A stretch of DNA of 64,000 nucleotides from JASHPR01 sp963833885. Its GTDB lineage: Bacteria; Actinomycetota; Actinomycetes; Streptosporangiales; Streptosporangiaceae. The translations under genes were made by a program, and so were the position numbers. The number at the start of each line of letters is the position of its first letter. The stretch's first letter is position 1. The stretch is from assembly GCA_963833885.1 (NCBI GenBank), contig CAWHZU010000031.1:434001-498000 (forward strand), in the 5' to 3' direction. Below the pieces are notes generated by a model that was given only the letters and a program-made list of their open reading frames with translations, searched no databases and was not told the origin of the DNA. This document shows positions 44,617 through 52,107 of the stretch, one piece after another.

Positions 44617-45790
44617 TGCTCACAGTCTGTGACAGCGCAGCGTCCCGCGCGCCCGACAGCGAGCTGGGCTTGTCGAGGAGCCCGCCGAAGCTGAGCTGCT
44701 CGAACGGATGCGTGCACGGGCTGCCGCTCGCCAGCCACATCTGCCGCTCGGCCAGGTCCATCACAACCGACAGCACGGTGGCGTCCTGATCAATCGGCTG
44801 CACGCGCGGGTCGGGGTGACCGCAGATGCTGGTGGGCCAGCCGGCGTGGTCGGAGAGAAGCTCGCCGATCGCCTTGACGTCCCAGGTGGCGCTGCCGCTG
44901 AGCTCGCCTGCCACACGCTGCAGCCGAATCAGGCTGTCGGGCATCGCATACAGCGACACCTCGTCCACTCCGGGCGGCAGGCTGAGGAAGTGGTTGGTGT
45001 GGGCGAGGCTGCCGTCCTGCGGGATCTGCCAGCTCAGCGCCCGGAAGTCGCCCGGCGCGGCCTCCACGTTGACCGCGACGTCGTCGGCGTGCGCGATGAG
45101 GTAGTTGGCCGACGACGATCGCGGCGCGGCCTGGGCCATCGCCGCGGCATCGGTCAACGTCTCGCAGCCGGCCATCAGGCGGAGCATGACGTGGTACGGG
45201 ATTCCCGGCTCCCCCCGGTCCGCCGAGCTCACCAGGGCGTTCGTGACCACGCCGAGCCCGGCCGAATTCATGCTGGCCTTGGCGAGCAGGCCCGCCTCGA
45301 CGAGGGTCACGAAGTTAGGCCGGTCATCGGGCTGCTCGACTTCGAGCACGACGACGGTCTCGAACGCGTGCGGCATCCAGTCCCAGTTCTGGGCCAGCAG
45401 CGGGCGCCCGGCTCGCGTCCTGCGGGATAGCAGGGCAAGGGCGGTGCACTCCCTGGCCCGGGCGGCGCGCTGCGCAGCCGCTTCCCTGGCGCTGGCCGCG
45501 AAGATGATCTCGGTGCGTGCGTTGATCGCCAGCACGTCGCCCGCCGGCAGCCCGGAGCCCTCGGCGATGCCCTCGATCTCCTGCATCACGTCCGGCGCCA
45601 GATCCCGGATCGGCTTCTCGTAACGGGCCGCGGACGCGACGGCCTGTTCCCAGCTCCAGCCGGCCGTGTTCGCGAAGATTTCCGCGTAGCTGGCCCGGCT
45701 GAGCTGGATGCGCTCCCGCGCCTGTTCGCCGTACGCCCGGCCACGCTGCCGGGCGTCGCCGCTGATCCTTAGCCGCGGGTAGGTGTTCAC
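44609..45790 (-). CDS. C45-family acyltransferase/peptidase (penicillin acyltransferase-like)
   Basis: 393 residues from GTG 45790 with GGAGG 5 nt upstream. Ntn-hydrolase fold: an N-terminal alpha segment to about residue 114, then Cys115 in RECTALALL, the expected autocleavage nucleophile. NWDWMPHAFETVVVLE and GLGVVTNALV follow, as in acyl-CoA:6-aminopenicillanate acyltransferase relatives. Bacterial members cleave or form amides of unknown substrates. Just downstream of the broken deacetylase. Confidence 0.85.
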   Translation of the reverse strand: MNTYPRLRISGDARQRGRAYGEQARERIQLSRASYAEIFANTAGWSWEQAVASAARYEKPIRDLAPDVMQEIEGIAEGSGLPAGDVLAINARTEIIFAASAREAAAQRAARARECTALALLSRRTRAGRPLLAQNWDWMPHAFETVVVLEVEQPDDRPNFVTLVEAGLLAKASMNSAGLGVVTNALVSSADRGEPGIPYHVMLRLMAGCETLTDAAAMAQAAPRSSSANYLIAHADDVAVNVEAAPGDFRALSWQIPQDGSLAHTNHFLSLPPGVDEVSLYAMPDSLIRLQRVAGELSGSATWDVKAIGELLSDHAGWPTSICGHPDPRVQPIDQDATVLSVVMDLAERQMWLASGSPCTHPFEQLSFGGLLDKPSSLSGARDAALSQTVSNA

Positions 45791-45799
45791 GACGTCCTC

Positions 45800-46357
45800 C
45801 CTGAACGGGCGCGATCGGGCCGGCCTGGTGCAGCGCGGCCACTCTGGCGATCTCATCGGCGCGGGCGACCCAGACGCTGCTGTCGGCGACGGCCGCCGCG
45901 ATCAGCTCGTCGAGCAGCGGCAGCCGGCCCGGCCGGCCTATGACCTGGGGATGGAAGGTCCACACGGCGATCCCGCCGAGCCCGGCGATGCCGCTCGCCT
46001 CCTCGCTCCACAGCTGCCTGACCTCGGCGGCCGAGCGGATTGTCTTGTCAAAGTTGCCCAGTGAGAACGAGAAGTGCGCGGCGGCGTCGAGCAGCCAGTG
46101 CACGGGGAGCTCGATCAGCGAGGTGCCGGGGTGCTGGTACGGCCGGATGTCGTCCATGAGGTTCGACGCGTAGCTGTGGCGGCGCAGGATGTCGAGGATG
46201 AGCGGCACCGCGACCTTCGGGCCATAGGCGCCCTGGGACAGCACTCCGGCAGGCCGGCCGCCTGCAGGTCGGCGATCCAGACTTCCTCGCCGTCGAGATC
46301 AAAGGTGAAGCAGGCCGCTGACTCCCGGCCGTCCGGCCACATCGACTGCTGGCTCAT
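45800..46357 (-). pseudogene. Polysaccharide deacetylase (NodB) lacking its catalytic core
   Basis: The start MSQQSMWPDGRESAACFTFD with the first catalytic Asp, then DGEEVWIADLQAAG. A one-base slip near 46255 leads to VLSQGAYGPKVAVPLILDIL. LRRH then joins directly to SYASNLMDDIRPYQHPG, skipping about 110 residues with the His-x3-His metal site. The C-terminal part (AVWTFHPQVIGRPGRLPLLD) is intact to ADEIARVAAL, after which the original stop is lost. Deletion plus frameshift, so inactive. Confidence 0.8.
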
Positions 46358-46407
46358 CACGGACATCCTCTGCCTGCGGCGACGTTCCCGTCCAGCCGCC
46401 CGGTCGT

Positions 46408-46494
46408 CTAGCCGCGCCAGGGCGAAACCGCGGCGACACCCAGGTACCGGAAGTAGGCAACGTTGCGGGTCACGACCTGCAGACCGTGCACCCT
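46408..46494 (-). pseudogene. VapC/PIN-toxin C-terminal remnant
   Basis: The final 28 residues before a stop read VHGLQVVTRNVAYFRYLGVA and VSPWRG, the normal end of PIN-domain toxins (TRN-x-DF, then GV-x-VV-x-PW). The conserved Asp before Phe is Tyr. Nothing of the rest of the toxin or its antitoxin remains, as the spherulin-4 gene end lies 20 nt upstream. Confidence 0.55.
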
Positions 46495-46559
46495 CCCGGT
46501 AACGGGCTGATCATCTACAGAGGTACGCCGGACATCCCCACCAGGCCGGCGGCCTTGGC

Positions 46560-47860
46560 GGCGAAGTTCATGAGGCTGAAGCTGCTGCTGGTCGCCGGCG
46601 TGAGGCTCCCGTCGGCAGCCTTCACCGTGTAGCTTCCTGCCTTGCCAGTGATCTTGCACCCGGCGAACGACGCCACTCCCTTCGCCGCGGTAACCGGGTT
46701 GGCACTGCAGCTCAGCGACGCCCCGCTGCCCGGCTGCGACGCGATCCCCAGCGTCACCGCGCTGGCGTTCGTCGTCACCACGTTGCCGCCGGAGTCCTCG
46801 ACCGACACCTTGGGCTGGATAGACCACGCCAGACCGCTGTAACCGCCGCCGGGCTCGGTGGTGAAGACGAGCTGCGCAGCCGCGCCCACCGTGACCGAGA
46901 ACGACGCGCTGGTCGCGGACGTGAGGCTGCCGTCGGTGGCCTTCAGCGTGTAGCTGCCGGCCTTGCCAGTGATCTTGCACCCGGCGAACGACGCTACCCC
47001 GGCGGACGCGGTCACCGGGTTGGCGGTGCAGCTGAGGGTGGCCCCGCTGCCCGGCTGCGACGCGATCGCCAGCGTCACCGCGCTGGTATTCGTCGTCAGC
47101 ACGTTCCCGCTGGCGTCCTCGACCGACACTTTGGGCTGAGTGGACCAGGCCGCGCCACTGGCCCCGCCACCCGGCTGGGTGGTGAAGGCAAGCTGCGCAG
47201 CCGCGCCTGCGGTCGACCGAGAAGGTGCTGCTGGTCGCTGAGCTGAGGCTGCCGTCGGTGGCCTTCAGCGTGTAGCTTCCGGCCTTGCCAGTGATCTTGC
47301 ACCCGGCGAACGACGCCACCCCGGCGGACGCGGTCACCGGGTTGGCGGTGCAGCTGAGGGTGGCCCCGCTGCCCGGCTGCGACGCGATCGCCAGCGTCAC
47401 CGCGCTGGTATTCGTCGTCAGCACGTTCCCGCTGGCGTCCTCGACCGACACCTTGGGCTGAGTGGACCAGACGGCGCCGTTCGCCCCGCCACCCGGCTGC
47501 GCGGTAAACGCCAGCTGCGCAGCCGCGCCTGCGGTCACCGAGAACGACGCGCTGGTCGCCGACGTGAGGCTGCCGTCGGTGGCCTTCAGCGTGTAGCTGC
47601 CGGCCTTGCCAGTGATCTTGCATCCAGCGAAGGACGCCACCCCGTTCACGGCCGTAACCGGGTTAGCCGTGCAGCTGAGCGACGCCCCGCTGCCCGGCTG
47701 CGACGCGATCGCCAGCGTCACCGCGCTGGTATTCGTCGCCACCACGTTGCCGCTGGCATTCTCCACCGACACCGTGGGCTGGGCGGACCAGGCCGCGCCG
47801 CTAGCCCCGCCGCCCGGCTCGGTGGTGAAGGCGAGCTGGGTTGCTGGTGCCGCGCTGACC
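46560..47860. repeat. Four tandem 321-bp coding repeats
   Basis: The landmark CTTGCCAGTGATCTTGCA recurs at about 46641, 46962, 47284 and 47605: spacings 321, 322 and 321. The middle value shows the one-base insertion. Copies 2 and 3 are almost identical over 170 bp. Recombination or assembly collapse is expected here. Confidence 0.85.
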
Positions 47861-48655
47861 GTAATGCTCTGCTGCACCTCGGGCGCGGCCGCGTAGCCGT
47901 TGCCCGCGGCCTGGTTGGCGTCGATGATGCAGGTCCCGGCGGCGAGGTAGTTGACCGTCGACCCGTTGGTGCCCGACACCGAGCACACGCCCGCACCGCT
48001 GCTGGCATCCACGGAAAACACCACCGGGTTGCCCGACCCGCCGCCGGTAGCCGTCAGCGTGGCCGACTGGCCCACAACGCCGGGACCCGGGTTGGGGAAC
48101 GTGATCGTCTGGGTGTCAGCGGTGCTGACCGTGATCGTCTGCTGCACCTGTGGCGCGGCGGTATAGCCGTTGCCCGCAGCCTGGTTGGCGTCAATCACGC
48201 AGGTCCCGGCGGCCAGGTAGTTGACCGTCGACCCGTTGGTGCCCGACACCGAGCACACGCCCGCGCCGCTGCTGGCATCCACGGAAAACACCACCGGGTT
48301 ACCGGATGCTCCCCCGGTAGCCGTCAGCATGGCCGACTGCCCGACAACGCCGGGACCAGGATTGGGGAACGTAATCGTCTGGGTGCCCGACGCGCTGACC
48401 GTGATCGTCTGCTGCACCTGTGGTGCGGCCGCGTAGCCGCTGCCGCCCGCCTGGTTGGCGTCGATCACGCAGGTGCCCGCGGTCAGGTAGTTGACCGTCG
48501 ACCCGTTGGTGCCCGACACCGAGCACACGCCCGCACCGCTGCTGGCATCGACCGAGAACACCACCGGGTTGCCCGACCCGCCGCCGGTAGCCGTCAGCGT
48601 GGCCGACTGGCCCGACAACGCCAGGACCCGGACTGGGGAACGTGATCGTCTGAGC
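47861..48655. repeat. Three tandem 270-bp coding repeats
   Basis: TTGACCGTCGACCCGTTG recurs at 47951, 48221 and 48491, exactly 270 bp apart. The third copy has one extra base at about 48611-48615 compared with copies 1 and 2. Confidence 0.88.
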
Positions 48656-49565
48656 GGCCGGTGCCGTGGTGCCGGCCACGTCCTGGACCTCGGCCGACCA
48701 GAAGGCCGGCAGGGTGCTGTAGTTCGGCGGCTCCGCCTCGTCATCGACGTAGATGTTGCCGATGCCGTCCTGCGCGGCGTCGCTGACATCGGTGCCCACG
48801 CCCGCCGAGGTGCCCGCGCTGATCGTGGCCGAGAACTCCGACGCCGGATAAGAAGACATCCAGCTAGGGAACGTCGCAGCGTCGAATTGCGCCTCGGTGC
48901 CCTCGAACTGCTGGAGGATCTCGTCCGGTCCGAACATGTAACTCTGCGGGGCAACGGTTCCCGGGTTGAACATGACGATCTTCGCGCCGTTGGCAATGGC
49001 GAAGTTGTACAGCGTCTGGTAGTAGCTGGCCTCGCTGGCGGAGGTAGATGTTCCGTCGAACATCGGGCTGCTGACGCCATACCAAGTGATTGCGTTCTGC
49101 AATTCGCTCTCGACGGTGGCGAGTGGGGTGGCGCCATAGTCCGTCCATATGTAGTAGAGCGGCGTAATGCCCGCCTGCTGCAGGGCCTGGATGGTCGGCG
49201 GCCAGACCGTATTCTCCGCATCGGCAGGCTGGCCATTGCACCCGGAGCCCGATCCGTCGGGCGCGCAGATGTCCACGATGGACGCGCTGACCGTGGGCGC
49301 GGCCGATTCCACCTGCTGCCAGCTTGGCAGCGTCGGGTAGGCGTAAAGCGTCGTGACGATGGACTCGGCGCCCGACGCTAACGAATTTGGTGCAAACCCG
49401 AGGCTTAGGCCGAAGATCAAAACGGGAGCTGCGATAAGCGCGATCGCCCGAATTAAGACACGCATGACCCCTTTGCCCCCCCACCCGTCGAAAGCCTGAT
49501 CTCCGAGATTACGCCGGTTGCCCCGAACTGACCAGGCCGAATTAGATGGTGCTGGTTTGTAGGGA

Positions 49566-49577
49566 TAAAGGCCTTTA
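49566..49577. promoter_or_regulatory. TAAAGGCCTTTA palindrome upstream of the spherulin-4 gene
   Basis: Perfect 12-bp palindrome 101 bp before the ATG, in a 130-bp AT-rich stretch unusual for this genome. Same form as 41526-41537. Confidence 0.5.
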
Positions 49578-49675
49578 ATGAGATAAATACGCTTACAAAA
49601 CCGCATCCATTTAACGCTCAACAATAAACGCTGGACAATTATCGCCTTAATTCAACAATGCATGAACGGTACCCT

Positions 49676-49703
49676 GTCCCGGGCCCGGCGCCGGACCCGG
49701 GAC
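49676..49703. repeat. 28-bp near-perfect palindrome in the divergent gap
   Basis: A GTCCCGGG...CCCGGGAC dyad with one mismatch and a GGCGCC centre. It separates the AT-rich spherulin-4 promoter region from the nitronate monooxygenase gene. No T-run, so its role is unclear. Confidence 0.4.
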
Positions 49704-49757
49704 CGCAGGAGGACGGGTGGTGTTCGCAACGGCCGGGCCGGCCGGAATCATGGGGCC

Positions 49758-50780
49758 ATGACCGTGCACGAGCTGAGAGACGTGTTCCGGCTGCCGGTGG
49801 TCGTCGCGCCGATGGCCGGCGGCCCGTCGAATCCGGCGCTGGTTGCCACCGCGGCCGAGGCCGGCGCGATCGGCTTCCTCGCCGGGGGCTATAAGACGGC
49901 GAGCGTCGTTGTGGCCGAGATCGCTGAGGTCCGGGCGGCGACGGCGGGGCCGTTCGGGGTCAATCTCTTCGTTCCAGGGGACCCCTCTTCGGAGCCGGAA
50001 CGGGTCGCCGCCTACCTGGTATCGCTGGCCGAAGACGCCGTGGCCACCGGCGGCACCGTTGGGGAGCCGGTGTGGGACGACGACGGCTGGGCGGACAAGC
50101 TCGCGGCTGTGCTGGCCGCCGCGCCGCCGGTGGTCAGCTTCACCTTCGGCTGCCCCGCGGCCGAGGTCGTGGCCGAGTTCCGCGCAGCAGGCACCGTCGT
50201 TGCGGTGACGGTAACCAGTCCGGCCGAAGCCGAGGCCGCCACCGCGGCCGGCGCGGACCTGCTCTGCGTGCAGGGCATCGAGGCAGGCGCGCACCGGGGA
50301 ACGTTCAGCAACAGCGACGCCCCCGGCCACGACTACGGGCTGCTGTCGCTGATCGGCGACGTCGCCCGGGTCACCGGCCTGCCGCAGATCGCGGCGGGCG
50401 GGATCGTCTCCCCCAGCCAGGTCCGGGCCGTCCTGGCGGCCGGAGCGGTCGCCGCCCAGTGCGGCACCGCGTTCCTGCGCTGCCCAGAAAGCGGCGCGCA
50501 CCCGGCGCACAAGGCCGCGCTCGCCAGCCCCCGCTACCGCGTAACCGCCGTCACTCGCGCGTTCAGTGGCCGGCCCGCGCGGGGCTTGCTGAACGGGTTC
50601 ATGCTCGACCACGCCGACGCCCCGGCCGCCTATCCGGAGATCAACAACGCAACCCGCGGCCTGCGCGCGGCGGCGGCCAAGGCCGGGGACACCGAGCGCA
50701 TGAGCCTGTGGGCCGGCCAGGGCTTCCGTTCCGCGACCGACCGCCCGGCCGCCGAAGTCATCGAGCTGCTGGCCCGGTAG
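49758..50780 (+). CDS. Nitronate monooxygenase-like flavoprotein
   Basis: 340 residues, FMN-binding TIM barrel: VVVAPMAGGPSNPALV near the start, GAIGFLAGGYKT, FTFGCP, LLCVQGIEAGAHRG with the active-site His, then IAAGGIV and QCGTAFL for phosphate binding. Oxidises propionate 3-nitronate or similar nitro compounds. ATG 49758 fits the family N-terminus; the frame upstream is Arg-rich noise. The end of the gene is duplicated (50751-50838). Confidence 0.88.
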   Translation: MTVHELRDVFRLPVVVAPMAGGPSNPALVATAAEAGAIGFLAGGYKTASVVVAEIAEVRAATAGPFGVNLFVPGDPSSEPERVAAYLVSLAEDAVATGGTVGEPVWDDDGWADKLAAVLAAAPPVVSFTFGCPAAEVVAEFRAAGTVVAVTVTSPAEAEAATAAGADLLCVQGIEAGAHRGTFSNSDAPGHDYGLLSLIGDVARVTGLPQIAAGGIVSPSQVRAVLAAGAVAAQCGTAFLRCPESGAHPAHKAALASPRYRVTAVTRAFSGRPARGLLNGFMLDHADAPAAYPEINNATRGLRAAAAKAGDTERMSLWAGQGFRSATDRPAAEVIELLAR

Positions 50781-50838
50781 CCACGCTCCCGGCGCCCGAA
50801 GTCATCGAGCTGCTGGCCCAGTAGCCACGCTCCCGGCG
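50751..50838. repeat. 44-bp tandem duplication spanning the nitronate monooxygenase stop
   Basis: 50751-50794 and 50795-50838 differ at two positions. The repeat holds the last eight codons (EVIELLAR), the TAG and 18 bp beyond; the second copy still reads EVIELLAQ then TAG. Confidence 0.88.
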
Positions 50839-50862
50839 AAAGACTTTCGGCGATTACTTTAC

Positions 50863-50883
50863 GAGCGTATACGCTCAGCGTAT
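50863..50883. promoter_or_regulatory. Overlapping palindromes at the padR start (operator candidate)
   Basis: GAGCGTATACGCTC (50863-50876) is a perfect 14-bp palindrome. ATACGC-TCA-GCGTAT (50869-50883) overlaps it. The second runs into the ATG at 50882. Suits autoregulation by the PadR protein. Confidence 0.65.
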
Positions 50884-51418
50884 GCTCTCGGGTATGAGTG
50901 TTCCCCTGACGCTGCTCGGCCTGCTGGAGCGGGAGCCGAGTCATGGCTACGAACTCAAGCGCGACTACGACGCGTTCTTCGGCCGCGGCAAGCCGGTGTC
51001 CTTCGGCCAGGTCTACGGGACGCTGTCCCGGCTGGCCCGAGACGGCAAGGCGATCGCGGGACCCGCCGAGCACGGCGAGGGACCCGAACGGCGGCGTTAT
51101 GTGATCACCGACCAGGGCGCGTCCGACGTCGAGAGCTGGCTGGCCGAGCCCGCCGAGCCGGAACTGCACCTGCAGTCCGTGCTGTTCGCCAAGGTGGTGC
51201 TCGCTCTCATGCTGGACCGCCCGGCCGCCCGGTACCTCGACATGCAGCGGGCCGCGCACCTGAAGCGGATGCGCGAGCTCACCGAGCAGATCCAGAATGG
51301 CGGCGTCCTCGACACCGTGCTCGCCGACTACGGCCTCTACCACATGGAGGCCGACCTGCGCTGGATCGACCACACCGCGGCCAGGCTGGACATGATCGCG
51401 AAGGCGGTGCACAGATGA
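50882..51418 (+). CDS. PadR-family transcriptional regulator
   Basis: 178 residues. Winged helix: LTLLGLLEREPSHGYELKRD, SFGQVYGTLSRLARDGKAIA, RRRYVITDQGA; a C-terminal helical dimer domain follows (AARYLDMQRAAHLKRMREL). ATG 50894 (MSVPLTLL) is a possible later start clear of the palindrome. The stop overlaps the ABC ATPase ATG by 4 nt: regulator, ATPase and permease form one operon, the usual layout for drug- or peptide-induced efflux. Confidence 0.9.
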   Translation: MLSGMSVPLTLLGLLEREPSHGYELKRDYDAFFGRGKPVSFGQVYGTLSRLARDGKAIAGPAEHGEGPERRRYVITDQGASDVESWLAEPAEPELHLQSVLFAKVVLALMLDRPAARYLDMQRAAHLKRMRELTEQIQNGGVLDTVLADYGLYHMEADLRWIDHTAARLDMIAKAVHR

Positions 51419-52107
51419 CAGGGAAGCCAGCCCCGATCATCGAGGCGCGCGGCGTCGAGAAATCGTTCGGCCACACGCCGGCGCTGCGCGGCGCCACGAT
51501 CGCCGTGGCGCGGGGTGAGATCCTCGCGGTCATGGGCCCGAGCGGGTCCGGCAAGTCGACGCTGCTGCACTGCCTGGCCGGGATCCTGACCCCGGACGAG
51601 GGCGAGGTCTGGTTCGACGGCAGCCGGCTGGACACCATGCCCGAGGGCAAGCGCAGCGACCTGCGCCGGGACCGGTTCGGGTTCGTGTTCCAGTTCGGCC
51701 AGCTGGTCCCCGAGCTGACCGCTGAGGAGAACGTCGCCCTGCCGCTGCTGCTCAGCGGTGTGCGCCGCGGCCCGGCGCTGGCGGAGGCGCGGCCCTGGTT
51801 CGGCCGGCTCGGCCTCGACGGCCTCGAGGGCCGCCGGTCCGGTGAGCTGTCCGGCGGCCAGGCGCAGCGCGTCGCGCTGGCCCGCGGCCTGGTCGCGCGG
51901 CCGGAGGTGCTGTTCGCCGACGAGCCGACCGGGTCGCTGGACTCGATGTCTGGCGAGCTGGTGATGCGGCTGCTCACCGCCGCCGTCCGCGAGCAGGGCA
52001 CCACGGTCATCCTGGTCACCCACGAGGCCAGGGTCGCCGCCTACGCCGGCCGGGAGGTCGTGGTCCGTGACGGCACGGTCGGCTCGCTCACCGAGGTCGC
52101 AAAGTGA
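51415..52107 (+). CDS. ABC transporter ATP-binding protein (MacB/LolD/FtsE type)
   Basis: 230 residues with Walker A GPSGSGKST (about 40-48), Q-loop FVFQFGQLVPELTAEEN, signature LSGGQAQRVALARGLV, Walker B VLFADEPTGSLD and the H-loop in VTHEARVA. Partner of the FtsX-type permease, overlapping it by 4 nt. Confidence 0.94.
   Translation: MTGKPAPIIEARGVEKSFGHTPALRGATIAVARGEILAVMGPSGSGKSTLLHCLAGILTPDEGEVWFDGSRLDTMPEGKRSDLRRDRFGFVFQFGQLVPELTAEENVALPLLLSGVRRGPALAEARPWFGRLGLDGLEGRRSGELSGGQAQRVALARGLVARPEVLFADEPTGSLDSMSGELVMRLLTAAVREQGTTVILVTHEARVAAYAGREVVVRDGTVGSLTEVAK

Larger units (their letters stand above)
46515..49465 (-). pseudogene. Large secreted spherulin-4-like protein with Ig-like repeats, two frameshifts
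   Basis: ATG 49465 has AAAGGGG upstream. A signal peptide precedes a spherulation-specific family 4 domain (TLYAYPTLPSWQQVESAAPT, YYIWTDYGATPLATVESELQ, NIYVDDEAEPPNYSTLPAFW). Three 90-residue repeats follow (VGQSATLTATGGGSGNPVVF), then four 107-residue repeats (NTSAVTLAIASQPGSGA, GVASFAGCKITGKAGSYTLK). One base is inserted near 48615 and another near 47215, both relative to the other repeat copies, so the three frames join only if both are corrected. No cell-wall anchor seen. Corrected length about 980 residues. Confidence 0.78.
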
